In this document: one piece after another, positions 10,895 through 23,065 of the stretch | How positions within the stretch are numbered: the first letter of the stretch is position 1 | How the letters are laid out: each line of letters begins with the position of its first letter | Assembly (NCBI GenBank): GCA_022749755.1 | Contig: CM040448.1 | Span: 7,190,481 to 7,254,480, forward strand | Length of the DNA: 64,000 nt | Source of the DNA: Azadirachta indica | Lineage: Eukaryota; Streptophyta; Magnoliopsida; Sapindales; Meliaceae | Direction: 5' to 3' | Translations under genes and position numbers: made by a program | Notes under the pieces: generated by a model | The model's database searches: none | What the model was told of the DNA's origin: nothing | Seen by the model: the letters and a program-made list of their open reading frames with translations, nothing else

Positions 10895-12289
10895 TATGTT
10901 CATTATTTTATATATATTTACGTCATATATGCATTAGTCTTCCTAGTTAGCTCTTAAATTTTGTAGTCAGTTACTTTAGTTGTTTTATAAGTCCTTATAA
11001 GCAAAAGTAAAGAGAGTAGATTAAAAGATACATCTTTTAAGATTTTCTTATTTCATAAACATTGAGATAGTTTTTTCTAATGGAAAGAGGAAAGCTTTCA
11101 AGGTTTATTTTGGCAAGAGAAAAATAAGTCATTATTTAGGGAATAAGGAAAAACAAGTGACAGTGGAGGTCAAATCATAGTCAAGATAGGACTTATGCAA
11201 ATCTTACTTTGAAAGAGGAAAACCATACTATATGTTAGCTTAGCTAAAGCTAACAAAGAAAGTTTAGCTAACAAATGACATAATGAAAACAAATAAGATG
11301 CAAGAAAGGGTCATAAAGATAGAAAAATAAAGTACGATATACAATATATGCTTAGAGACAAACTCACTCTCACTTGATTGCCAGCTTGTTGTCTTAAGCT
11401 CCTACCATGACCTACTTATAGTTACATGTTTACAATTAACACCATTGGTTGCTTAGAAACAAATTTATCACCTATACACTGCCACCTAATGTGTTTACTA
11501 AGTTCAAAGAGTAAGTAAAGCTATATTGTGTGCTTATCCCTGATTCAATGAGCCACCATGCCACTTTCATAGAGACTAGGTCCTTTTTTTGCCATCTTAA
11601 GAAGACCAAGTCTACCTTACATCACTTCCAGCAAGTGGATCCCTTTATGGGCCTTTTCAAGTTCCCCTGCCCATTGTCTTTAGACACTAGTCTCATAACC
11701 TACGTCTAATTGAACCCTCATTGTTATTTTCTATTGACATTGTGTTTTCTAAACACCAACATGTTTCCGAAAGCTTTGTGTGGCCCCATATTTTTTTGGC
11801 ACATGCCTTCATCTTTAACTTATGAGAACACAAGTGTTGCCTCTGTCTCTTTGTGACATCCCGACTTGGTGCAAGGCCTCAAAACCAAGTCTATTTGTGC
11901 TAGGAGAATTAAAGGTCTAAAAGTAATCCTGACATGGTTTTGCTCTTTGAAAACAGGATTTGCATTAATTCTATCTTGTCAAGAATTTTACCTCCATTTT
12001 CACTTATTTTTTCTTATCTTACAAGTAATCATTTATTTTCCTCTTGCCAAAATAATCTTCAAAGATGGCCTCCACAATAAGTTTTCCTCTTCCCAGTAAG
12101 AAAAACTAGCTCAATCTTTATAAAGTAAAGAAATCTTAAAGAATTAATCTTTTAAGCTCCTTTCTTTTTTATTTTTCTTTTTAAGGCCTACAAAATAATA
12201 AAAGCAAGTAAAAGACTACAAAATTCAAGAATTAGCAAGATTAAGGATATATGATGTAAATATATATAAAATAATGAACATCTCACAAT
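10895..12289. mobile_element. Long inverted-repeat element (MULE/foldback-like), non-autonomous
   Basis: About 240 bp at 10895-11135 is inverted at about 12035-12289. Reading inward both arms carry GATGTTCATTATTTTATATAT, a GTAGTC or GTAGTCTTTTAC-type stretch, ATCTTTTAAGATT-like sequence, a GGAAAGAGGAAA-type stretch and TTTTGGCAAGAG. Related single arms occur at 35800-36049 and 36060-36235. The interior shows no transposase. A GAGATGTTC-type terminus suggests a MULE-like element, but I found no convincing 9-bp target duplication, so class and ends are tentative. Confidence 0.5.
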
Positions 12290-14460
12290 TTAAAGTGGAT
12301 AAAGAGTTAGTCTATAGGGAAGTTAAGACATCACAATGTTATATGTGATGGTTCAATAAGTCATAAAAGTTCTGGAAAGCTGTAGATTATGCAACAAGTG
12401 GTAATGAGTTCGATAATGACCAAGAGGCCACTAAGTCAAATTTATAGAGGATTATAATGGGTTTGATGAGGACCAAGAGGACACTTAGTCAAATTGATAA
12501 AGGCAATTTATAGTTAAACATTCATGAGATCAACGCTTCATCAAGTGAGATGATAGACTGCCATATTTGCCTAAGAACTATACATCGAACACATCCATCA
12601 AAGCAGTGAAACAAGTGTCCAAAATTGTAAATTTGTTAAAGTTAATATTATATAATTTTCACCTATTACATTATTGATTACTATAACATCAACTGATCGC
12701 ATTGAGCTATGTTGGTCAACATATCTCGACATGTTGATGCTTGTACATATGCAATTGAGTTATAAATCAATTGTTCAGGCAATTATATCCTAAAGATTAG
12801 AGAAAAGATCAAAAGATCGATAACATGAACGACTAGATTAATAAAATTATAAAGTTGCATGAGAATTTTTTGTTAAGTTTATGTGTAAAATAACATCATA
12901 TAATCTACAGTTATACACGATATAATATATTTAAATATTATATCTTCTTAAAATTGAAAATAAATGTTAATTTTTTTTTTCTTAAATGCAGATTGTGCTA
13001 GGAGATGATGAAATGACTTATATCACAACCTTTGTGCCAAAATCACAGTTAATAATTAATTCCAATGAGGTAAATGCAAATAGAATGAGAGATGATATTA
13101 TCATTGTATCATCCATGTTAGCACGGACACCTAAAATTGATTTACTAATGAAGTAATATATAAAAAGGAAGTGAATTAGAAAGGAATCAAGACTTCTATG
13201 TACGTTGTTATTGTAAAATTCTAATTACTTTAAAGTAAGTATTCTAGAATCCAAATTAAAACATGGAAGTATATGACTAAATTGTAGTATGATAAGTATT
13301 CCCATTAGATGATCTTTTAGAGAATATGTTAAACCCTAGACTAAAATTAATAAAAAAACTTTAATATAAATGTAAACTAATAATAACATAAAGTTTAACT
13401 AAACTAAAATAAAAACAACAAACAAATAAAATAGAGAGACTACCAAAGAGCAAACTTAAGAACACGAAATTAAACAAGGCAAAGATATTATGTTTCTATG
13501 AATTCACCACTAATTATCACTTTCATGGCATATTTGTATATTCAAGAAATTCTAATAGATTAATATGGTAACTATTCTATTAACGTGTAATGGCACTCCT
13601 CAAACTATAAAGGTCAAAGAATGATCAGACTTAACAAATTATATATTTGATTGCAAAAATTCAATACTCTTTTTGAAAAAAAAAGATCATAACATCTACT
13701 CAAATGATCTCCAACATCATCAGTTTCATGTCAGACAAATAGTAAAGTTAATTAAACTAATCAATTAAATACAATGTCAACTTCCTAATCCTAGGGAACC
13801 GAGGGACAACAAGAGCTCCACCAAATTCGCTACACTTATAGATCTTCACTTGTCTACGAATACAATTAACTATAATGAGTATTAAACTCAATAGATATAC
13901 TAGTTTTTCATACATAAAATAAATGTGTACTATATATAATGATGAGCGTGATATAAAATATGATACAAACCATGATCATTTTTAAAAGAAGTATATCACG
14001 AAATTACTTTTAAACTTGTACATATCATAAATCACTTTCAAACTTCCATTCAAATTTTAGTAGAAATCTCTTTATTGAATTATTACTTCATAAGAATTCA
14101 CTTATTACTTATCACATATTAAGCTTGAGTTACTCATCGATGACTTTTCATATGTGGATTAACTACAAATGGGCATAAAAATTCACTTATATAAACCACA
14201 CTTATGCCTAAAGGTAAGAGCCAAACCCTTGCCCTGATCATCAGCAAGTCTTCCCATATGTGAAAGTATGTTGATGCATGAATCTCAATGACTCAAAAGT
14301 CTTAAGGGTACCAAAGGTCTCTCTTGTATCATATGAAATAAACATCACATATACCAAACTTGAAGCATTGCATAACTAAAACAACGTGGTTTAACTCTTC
14401 AATTCATTATGCAGTGACTAAAACAACGTAGTTTAACTCTTCAATTCATTGAATAGTGAT
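12290..14460. other. Non-coding repeats; part shared with 35460-35760
   Basis: The stretch 13205-13500 (TTGTAAAATTCTAATTACTT through GAACACGAAATTAAAC) matches 35483-35740 in order and orientation, marking a dispersed repeat. No coding domain was recognised. A short imperfect tandem (AAAACAACGTGGTTTAACTC / AAAACAACGTAGTTTAACTC) lies at about 14379-14440. Confidence 0.55.
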
Positions 14461-14674
14461 TAAACAATGTAATTTACGATAACTTTTTCTTTCAAACAAA
14501 AAGAACAAATCAACCCTAAAATTTCGTGCAAGTGTCCGAAGGATTCTTTTGTACTATTGACAGTTCTTTGACTTACTCCTCCAATCTTTTCCTTTTAGCA
14601 CTCAATGAGACTATCACTCAACTTTCTCCTCCAATCTTTAATACCTCACCTTTTGCACCAATAGTATCACTTAG

Positions 14675-14778
14675 TGTCAGTTGTTGGAACAAGAAATCCC
14701 ATTTTTAAGAGCTATGCTTTGGTCGTTGTTAGATCATTGAACCAGAGGGCTTTTAATCATGCTTGTGAGAAAGCCGAG
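14675..14778 (+). CDS. Candidate host-gene exon (unrecognised protein)
   Basis: An open stretch between a possible AG acceptor (14673-14674) and a GT donor (14779-14780) encodes SVVGTRNPIFKSYALVVV followed by RSLNQRAFNHACEKAE. Base and codon use look more gene-like than the surroundings. I do not recognise the family. The gene context rests on other exon-like pieces at 14937-15031, 24509-24580 and 25150-25243, all on plus. Phase across the first two could not be reconciled, so this is a candidate only. Confidence 0.25.
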
Positions 14779-14936
14779 GTAAACTTATTTGTTCTTTTTC
14801 TTGGTTTTATTGTCTAATTATAGTAATTATTTTTGTGTCTCAGAGTCAGTTTGAGGATTATATTCATTTTGCAACAAATTGCAATATATAAACACTTTTT
14901 CATTTTTGGCTTTCATTTGGTTTTTACCTTCTTGAG

Positions 14937-15031
14937 TGGTTGAAATGCAAGATATTCTCAACCAACAACTTACTGAGGAAGCAATAAAAGTTGAGGGAGG
15001 CAATAATTGTTGGAACAACTACTATGAAAAG
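14937..15031 (+). CDS. Second candidate exon upstream of the copia insertion
   Basis: After a pyrimidine-rich stretch ending CTTGAG, an open frame encodes QDILNQQLTEEAIKVEGG and NNCWNNYYEK and ends at a consensus donor, AAG|GTAAAG (15032). Good donor context and the lack of transposon similarity argue for a host exon. The frame does not join cleanly to 14675-14778 or to 24509-24580, so at least one boundary must be wrong. No function is assigned. Confidence 0.25.
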
Positions 15032-15469
15032 GTAAAGTGCTTGAGGAAATGCCTATTAGTTAAGTTTTAATATTATTATTTTAGGAAATTATTACAAAGT
15101 TCGTAAAGCATGACTACTGTGGGTTATATGTTTTTGTTTATGTTCTTAATTGATCATGAATTTCTTTGTTAATAACCATGGTTATTTGAAAAAATCCAAA
15201 AGCTCTCTGATAATTGTTCAAATCTTCACTACTGCTTAGTGCAAATTATTTTTTGGAGTTGCGTTTCTTTTACTGTTGTTGGCTTTCTGAAGACGCTTTT
15301 TGGATTGTGGCTGTGTTTCTACTACCTTTAGTGACTATTACTTCTACTTTGGTTTGGTTTTGTCCAAGGTTGCTTTTCTTTTATTGGTTTCTGATGCAAC
15401 TTATGCTATTGGTTGTTGGTGAAGCTTATGTGTTCTACTTCAGCTTGTTATTTTTTCTATTGTTCTTTT
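15032..15469. other. Presumed intronic or intergenic sequence
   Basis: T-rich, with no recognisable domain. A 101-residue open frame (15214-15519) is hydrophobic only because the DNA is T-rich, and it runs into the adjoining LTR. Confidence 0.5.
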
Positions 15470-15945
15470 TGTTACCCTTAAGGCTTATAACCTATTATTT
15501 CGATGATAACAAATGTTGATATCCTTCACTAACCAAATTTTTCTTATAGTATTTATTGTGATATTTCTAGTATGAAGAATTGGAATGTAATTATAAAGAG
15601 TCAAAGAACATTCAAAATCAAAGATTTCAAGAAAAGCAAAGTGGATCTCCTTAAGCAAATGGAAGAGAGCTCAAACGAAGCCTCAAGACACAAGTGCGGT
15701 ATTTCATTATATATTTGTACTTGTAAACTTGTGTATATAAATGTTATGATGTTTGTGTCAAGCTAAAGAGTTTTTCAAAAACAAATGTTTTGAGTTTTGA
15801 AAATCAGACCACAATATAAGTTTTTAAAACCTAGAATATGGACCAAAATGCAGAATTTTGAAACCTTGGAAATGGACTAAAATACAAAATTTTCAATCTA
15901 TGAAAAATACCCATTGTCAACCAAGTGCACCAACTTCGTCAGCCT
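15470..15945 (+). repeat. Copia LTR fragment (left)
   Basis: TGTTACCCTTAAGGCTTATAACC onward matches 23066-23500 closely, including GAAGAATTGGAATG, AGTCAAAGAACATTCAAAATC and GACACAAGTG. After about 15945 the match stops and the sequence instead resembles the internal region 22790-23065. The LTR has therefore lost its 3' half. Confidence 0.8.
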
Positions 15946-16345
15946 AATTTTCTTTGATGATAACAAAAGGTGAAGAAGGTTTATTCTATATTATTTGATT
16001 GTATACTACTCAAAATTTTTAAGAAGAGCTTTCTTTTTGAAAATTCTTCAACATTTCTCTTAAATTTGCCTCTAAATTTTGTTATCGTATACTTATATAT
16101 ATTTTTTTTATGATAACAAAAGTGGGAGAAGGATGATTGATTGCCAAATGCTTAAATTAAATGCCTACTTGTGTGAATGCTCATAAGCTTATATGTTGAA
16201 TTGATGCATGAATATTGCATTGCATTAAGAATCTTTAATTTATGATTTATTTGTAAATTATTTTTATTGGCAATCAATGGTTTGTCATCATTACAAGGGC
16301 GGAGATTGTTAGCCTTAAGGTTATAAGCCATTGTTTTTATGGTAA
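15946..16345 (+). repeat. Copia 3' internal piece, polypurine tract and start of a second LTR
   Basis: 16130-16306 shares TTGATTGCCAAAT and GGCAATCAATGGTTT with 22905-23065 and ends in ACAAGGGCGGAGAT before TGTTAGCC at 16307. Only about 40 bases of that LTR remain before gag begins, so another deletion joins LTR to gag here. Confidence 0.7.
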
Positions 16346-17087
16346 CAAATAGGTAGTGAGGGGCCTAATATTCCTATGAAAAGAAATAAAAAAGGAAAGC
16401 TTAGTAGTGAGTGGAATGAGATTAATAAGAAGAACACGACCTTAAATGCCAAGGCTATAAATTTTCTTTATTGTAGCGTTGATAAGAAAGAATTTCATAG
16501 AATTTTCAAATGTGAAACAACATATGATTTATGGCATATTTTAGAAGTTGTTTATGAGGGAACCAACCAAATCAAGGTGTCTAAGATAAGTAGACTCACT
16601 AAGCAATATGAATTTTTCAAAATGGAATCTTATGAAACCATTCACAGCATATATACTAGATTTACTGATATTGTAAATTCTCTTAAATCTCTTGTTAAAT
16701 CTTTTGCTAATAGTGAGATATTAAAGAAAATTCTTATGTCCTCGCCTAAAAAATGGAGAGCAAAAGTGACGACAATAGATGAGGCTAAGAATCTTAACAT
16801 ACTACATCCTGATGACCTCATTGAATCACCAATAGACTATAAAGAAAAGATGTATATTGATATGTATAAAGTTCAAAAGAAGAAACTCATTGCTTTCAAA
16901 TCAGCAAAGTATGATAATGATGATGAAAAGGATGATAAAAGTGATGGAGATGAAGATAAAGAAATTGCTTTGACAAGAAAGTTCTTAAAACTTTTAAAGA
17001 ACTCAAAAGGCACAAAGCAAGGGAGCTTAAAAATGAAAAAGAAAAGAAATTAAGTAATTTGCGTTTAGTGCAAAAGACCTAGGCATG
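16346..17087 (+). pseudogene. Copia gag (UBN2-type), 5' part
   Basis: A 225-residue open frame (16376-17053) has the plant copia gag layout: LNAKAINFLYCSVDKKEF, then TTYDLWHILEVVYEGTNQIK, KISRLTKQYEFFKMESYETI, FTDIVNSLKSL and an acidic region before the knuckle. These are the landmarks of the UBN2/retrotransposon gag family, which forms the particle. After a stop at 17051 the knuckle begins (CKRPRHVK) and is cut at 17087-17092 by the inserted repeat. The frame resumes at 19857. Pol is absent. Confidence 0.85.
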
Positions 17088-17092
17088 TTAAA

Positions 17093-19851
17093 TGATATGT
17101 AAATTTTAAATACTCGCAAGTGCACGAATCATTAATAACTGACTATAAGTTCATTCAGAGATCGATCTCTCTGGGAATTGTAATTATTTAAATCCTTATT
17201 GTTTCCTTTTAATTACTAATTTAAGCATATATAAAATTGTAAATGCTCTAATGCAATCAAATGACAATTTCAGATTATTCCAAATGAAGTGATTAAATAG
17301 ATAACTTACAAGAAGCTGAAAACAATGAAATTGTGTTGAATTCAACGAAATTAGATAGGAGTTAGCTAGTTATCTAATCTGGTATTGAAATATTAAGTGA
17401 TCAAACAACCATTATGTAATTTAGATTATTGGTTTTTCCACTAAAGATAGAGAATTCTAATAATCATAGTAATTTTCACTTACAATTAATTAAATATATC
17501 CTTGATATGAGGGTTCTACTTAATTAATTGTATTATTACAAGAAAATCATTTAACCATTTAAATCAAATCAACTCAATGGATTCAATTTAATACTTGTTC
17601 AAAAGAGTTTAATAAAGGTAAGATAATGTTTCTAACACCTTAATTTTTAAATTAATTTCAATCACAAATAATAGATAGCAAATCCACAATATAATCAAAA
17701 TTATACAAATCAATGAACAAGAAATAATTTCAACCTCTAATTAATCACATTTCACAAAATATTCAATACCATTTCAATATTAAAGGCAAACTCTCAAAAT
17801 ATGTTTACACTTCCATTCTTAAATTCAAAGTTATGAATCTAATTACAAAAGTTCTAAACATATTTGGAAAATAAATAAACTTAAAGAAAGATTCCCTTTT
17901 TTAAGGTTCACCTAGAAGTTCTTAAGAAGATGATAGTTCTGCACAACAAGAATGTCCTCCTCTTTAATCTAGCAATCTTTCTGATGTGCAAATTTTAAAT
18001 ACTCGCAAGTGCACGAATCGTTAATAGCTAACGATAAGTTCACTCCTAGGTAAATCTCTCGTGGAATTGTAATGGTTTAAATCTTTATTGTTTCTTATTA
18101 ATTACTAACTTAAGCAAATATAAAATTGTAAATACTTTAATGCAATCAAATGAAAAATTCAGATTATTTCAATTGAAGTGATTAAATAGCTAAATTATAA
18201 GAACTTGAAATCTATAAAATTCTGTTGAATTCAATGAAATTAGATGAGGTTTGGCTAGTTATCGAATCTAGTATTGAAATATTAAGTGAATTAAACAACT
18301 ATTATGTAATTTAGATTATTGGTTTTTCCACTAAAACTAGACAATTCCAATGATCATGGTAATTCTCACTTACAATCAATTAAATATGTTTTTGATATAA
18401 GGCTTCTACTTAATTAATTGTATTATTACAAGGAAATCATTTAACCATTTAAATCAAATCAACTCAATGGATTTAATTTAAATACTTATTCAAAAGAGCT
18501 TAATTAAGGTAAGATGATGTTTCTAACACCTTAATTCTCAAATTCATTTCAATCATAAATAATAGATAACAAATCCACATCAAATAATCAAAATTATACA
18601 GATCAATGAATAAAAAATAATTTCAACCTCTAATTAGTCACATTTCACAAAATATTCAACACCATTCAATAGCAAAGCCAAACTCTCAAAATATACTTAC
18701 ACTTCCATTCTTAAATTCAAATCTATTAATCTAATTACAAAAGTTCTAAACATATTTGAAAAATAAAAAAACTACAAGAAAGCTTTCCTTTTTGAAGGTT
18801 CACCACCAAATTTTTGAAGAAGATGATAATTCTGCCCAGTAAGAGTGTCCTCTTTAATCAAGCAGATTCCTCCCCCTTCAATGGAAAACTCACTCTTTAG
18901 AAAACCCTATTATTCATCAAATTCTTCCCCAATTCGTTCTCAACCCAGCAGCTTCTCCAAAAGTCATCCCTCTTACTCATTTTGTCAACAATTTATTCAA
19001 AATTCACTCCCACATGTCAAGGAAAGTCTGTCTCCCAGTTGTCTTCTTTCTAGCTGGAGTTTTGACCCTCAAAACTTCAACATTTGCTTTCTTTTTGAAA
19101 TATAGGGTTGTAAATTATTATTTCTAGTTTTCAAATTATTTTATATCACCCAAATACGAGTATTGAGAACAAAGTTATGCTAAAAAATACGGACTATGTT
19201 TAGCAAATACGGGCCTTCCAGCATCTTGGGTTTGTTTTTGGGCCTTCTACAATAATTCCTACAAGTAATAAAAAGAAGCTCAAAGTAATAAAATTTTAAG
19301 ATAAAATACATGAATAAAGGACATAAACATAACAAAATATTAGGACAAATATTGATTTATCACTTTCCCCTCCAATGGAAAACTCACTGTTTAGAAAACC
19401 CTCTTATTCATCAAATCCTTCCCTAATTCATTCTCAGCCAAACAGCCCTTCCAAAGCAATCTCTTTTTACTCATTTGGTTAATAACTTATTCAAAATTCA
19501 CTCCCACATGTCAAGGAAAGTCTGTCTTTCCATTATCTCCTTTCCAATTGGAATTTTGACCCTTAAAACTTCAACATTTTGCTTTCTTTTTTAAATATAG
19601 GTTGTAAATCATTATGTCTAGTGTTCAAATTGTATTACCGAAATACGAGTATTGAGGACAAAGTTATGTTAGAAAATATGGACTATGTTCAGCAAATACG
19701 GACCTTCCAGCATCTTAGGTTTGTTTTTGGGTTTTTTACAACAATTCCTATAAATAATAAAAAGAAACTCAAATTAATAAAATTCTAAGATAAAATACAT
19801 AAATAAAGGACATAAACATAACGAAATACTAGGACAAATATTGATTTATAA
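17093..19851 (+). mobile_element. TG...CA repeat inserted in copia gag, containing a second copy of itself
   Basis: The insertion starts TGATATGTAAATTTTAAAT, ends TATTGATTTATAA and is flanked by TTAAA on both sides (17088-17092 and 19852-19856). Inside lies a complete second copy, 17982-19362 (1381 bp), starting TGATGTGCAAATTTTAAAT and ending GATTTATCA. It is flanked by CTTTC at 17977-17981 and 19363-19367. The outer copy is therefore 17093-17981 plus 19363-19851. TG...CA ends and 5-bp duplications fit solo LTRs of an unidentified family. No protein is encoded. Confidence 0.85.
17982..19362 (+). repeat. Inner, complete 1381-bp copy of the TG...CA repeat
   Basis: All of the outer copy can be aligned with it: 17093-17981 against its first 885 bases and 19363-19851 against its last 490. 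Shared landmarks are CTCGCAAGTGCACGAATC, GGTTTTTCCACTAAA, TCAATGGAAAACTCACT and CAAATACGAGTATTGAG. GCAAGTGCACGAATC is a motif I associate with dispersed plant repeats. A relative may occur at 13205 and 35483. Confidence 0.85.
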
Positions 19852-19856
19852 TTAAA

Positions 19857-20640
19857 CCCGAGTGCCTTATGCTTAAGTGCAAGAAAGGAAAGAAGAAAGC
19901 AATGGTGACAACGTGGGATCATAAAAAGGAGAGTTCATATGATGAAAACTTCATCAATAAGGTTACCAACACGTGCTTTATGGCTTTTAGTGATGATGAA
20001 AGCGATTTTGAACCCTTTTTTTTTATGATGAATTGTCACATGCATATGAGGATTTATATGAAAATTTTGAAAAAATGATTTCTAAAAATTGAACCCTTAA
20101 AAGGAAAATTGAGGCATAATACATAAAATCATTTCTTTAAAAGAATCAAATCATGAATTCATTAGTGAGAATTGTCCCTTAAAAGAATTGCATAATACAT
20201 TTGAAAAAGAGAAGGATTAAAACAAATAGAAAAGCTTAAGAAACAAGCTTTTGACCAAAATAAATTTCTTTTAAAATTTACCAGAGGTCAAAAGAATTTA
20301 GAGCTACTTCTTGGCTCTCAAAATGTGTTTTTGATAAGAGTGGCATTGGCTACAAGCCACATTATAAACAAACAAAAGTTTCACAAAATTTATTTTGTAA
20401 AACATTCTCCTAAACTTGAAAAAAATTCCACATGCACTTATTGCAATATTTATTGGCATTAAGTCATAAATGTCCAATCAAAGTGAATACATTTAGTTAC
20501 AATATGAAATGGGTTCCAAAAAGAACCAAAACTAACAATCAAAGACCCAAAGCCTTTTGGGTGCTAAAGTGCAAAACTTGAATATTTTTTATAGGTACCT
20601 AAATCAAGGAATAATGAGTGGTTCCTTGATGAAAATGAAA
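19857..20640 (+). pseudogene. Copia gag, 3' part
   Basis: The reading picks up the interrupted knuckle (PECLMLKCKKGKKKAM) and continues with the acidic region (TNTCFMAFSDDESDFEP, 19960-20020). A decayed C-terminal part follows: LLLGSQNVFF near 20300, a second Cys/His cluster CTYCNIYWH near 20435-20460, and a KPFW/VPK-type stretch near 20545-20600. Multiple stops are present. Joined with 16346-17087 it covers most of gag, which shows the 2.76-kb insertion is the younger event. Confidence 0.75.
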
Positions 20641-23065
20641 GACAAGTTGAACACTTAAATTTTTGCTAGTCTCCCCAAATGATAATAAAAGCATTTTACA
20701 CTTGAAGAAATGAAAAAGGCTCATGTATAAGCAAAAATTGGTATCAAATTCTTAGCTCATCCTTTTGGTTGCTTAATTTATTTTTAGCATATGTTGCGCT
20801 TTGAGTTGATAAGTTTGTTTTGTTTGAAATATACATGATATTAGTTTATGGAAAACATATCTTATTTCTTTATGCTTTGATAAACATTTGTCATTGATTG
20901 ATTTGCATGATATATGCTTGATATTTTGATTCAATTCATGCATTCATTCATCATGTCAAAATAGCTTTCAAATGAAATTTGATCACTTTATGGCTAATAT
21001 TTCAATTCCATTTAAGCCAAATACCATTTATCTAGAATCAAAAATGGATACTTTAGCATTAGGAAACGAAAATGACTACCTCTACCCTTTGAGAAATTGG
21101 CAACCAACTTTAAAGTAATTCTAGGACTAACTGGTGCTATTGTATAAGAAAAATGACATATGGATGAAAGCTACTGATGTCTATATTTTCCAAAATTTTA
21201 TAGAATCTAATTCGAACATTATTACAAGTAGCTATGCAAGAATTAATACATAGAGGTCACAACTATCGGAAAGATGTAGCAGGCCAAAATTTTAATTTTT
21301 TTGGGTTGAATATGATGGATAAAATGGTGCAAAATGAGTATAGATCGAAAGTCCTAGAAGTCACGAGTTCATAAAATTTTATGGTACTCTTTGGAAATCT
21401 CCATGGAAAGATATGACTCTATAAATAAAGATTGGTCAGAAAACAAAACAAAAACAAGGCAACCTACATGAACTGAGTCAAGAGGATTTTGTCTTCCAAA
21501 TTCCTTAAATTGGTTGACTGAATATTTAAGGTTTTTTGGCTCCATATTAGTAGTTCATTAACTAAAACAAGTGACAGCTCTAAAAGAGGATGAGTCATTG
21601 GAAAACAAATAGAAGCAAGTTTACGAACCTAAACTATCAATAGTTTGATCCTAGAGATATGTCATTTTAGTATGCATTTTTATTTATTTATGTTGTATTT
21701 TGGATTATAATTAATAATTTAACTCACTTTTTCTTCTCATTGCATAAGTGCATTTTTTTCTTTTTTTTTTAATGGTTTGTAGTATTGACTAAGGATGCAT
21801 TTGCTGTTTTGACGATTTATATGATATACGATGTATTAAAATGGAGAAGTGATTATCACTTATGTTGCATTAGAATGCATTTTCATCAATGCATTAAACT
21901 ATTTTGGATTATCTATATTGTTTTGAGGCTATGAATAGAAGAAAAAGGAGAAGAATATGTAACGTGGAATAGTGATTGCGTATAGAAGTGCTCTTGCTCT
22001 TTGTTTTGTTGGATGTATTTATTGTTTTGATGATAAATGCTGCAGATGATTTCTCTACGCTATTCATTGGATGAAGTTTATGGAAACATTTTTTCTTCTC
22101 TTTACATAGCGAAAGTGGAAGAAGAATATGCATACATATTATTTTCATATAAGAACACACCTTTGCATTATATCTACCGTTATATTCTTAAGTCTTGATA
22201 ATAATAAAGCATGTGCAAAAGGGAAAGATACGGAAATTTTGCAAAACAAAGATAATTTTGTTTTTGCTTGTTGTTTCTATTAGTGCCAAAAAAGAGAGAT
22301 ATGGAAATTTTGCTAAGTGTTCTTTGTTGTCAAAAAAAGAAAAATTATGCAATATTTTCATTTTTCCAAGTTTTGATGCATAAAAAAGTGGGAGAATCAT
22401 ATGATATACAATACACTTTGAAAGAAAATTGTTTTATCCTTTTGACTTGCATTAACATGACATGATATGCACATTCTAATCTATGCATAACTTGGATTGA
22501 TTTGTCGTCTATAATGCATACTTTTGGTATACAAAAGGGGAGAAACAAATTACTGGTTTGATCTTTTTTATTCCAAGTTTTTAATGTATGAAAGGAGGAA
22601 ATATCCTATGGTATGCAATACACTTAAGGAGAAATGTATTCTATTTTTTATGTGTTTGCATTAATTTCACATAATGAGTGCATTTTAATTTGTGCGTAAG
22701 TTATTATGATTTAAATATTTCATTGTGTGGACTTTTGAAACAAATGGGGAGAGAAATATTTTCTACCTTATTCTTATATTCTTCTATCATTTGATTCCAT
22801 TTGCTCAAAATTTCAAGGGAAGCTGCTACTTTGAAAATTCTTCAAAATACCTTTAAAATATATTTTCAAAAATTGTTATCATGACCTTTCAAAAGAGGGA
22901 GACATGTAATTGATTGCCAAATACTTGAATTGAAATGCCTAATTTGAATGCTCTTGTGATCAAAGGTTTCATCTATACTATGATTAAGGGAGAGCATGAT
23001 TTTGGATCTTATTCAAATTTTCTACTTGGCAATCAATGGTTTCTCATTATCAAAAAAAGGGAGAT
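20641..23065 (+). other. Decayed copia 3' internal region
   Basis: No integrase, reverse transcriptase or RNase H motif is visible, so pol has been deleted. The stretch up to 23050 shows repeated variants of AAAGTGGGAGAA and TTTTGATGATA-type sequence, and its end matches 16130-16306. A polypurine tract (AAAAAAAGGGAGAT, 23052-23065) precedes the LTR. Confidence 0.6.

Noticed and set aside
15214..15519. 101-residue hydrophobic ORF resembling a membrane protein
   Set aside because: Its hydrophobicity follows from T-rich sequence, and it runs across the copia LTR boundary at 15470.
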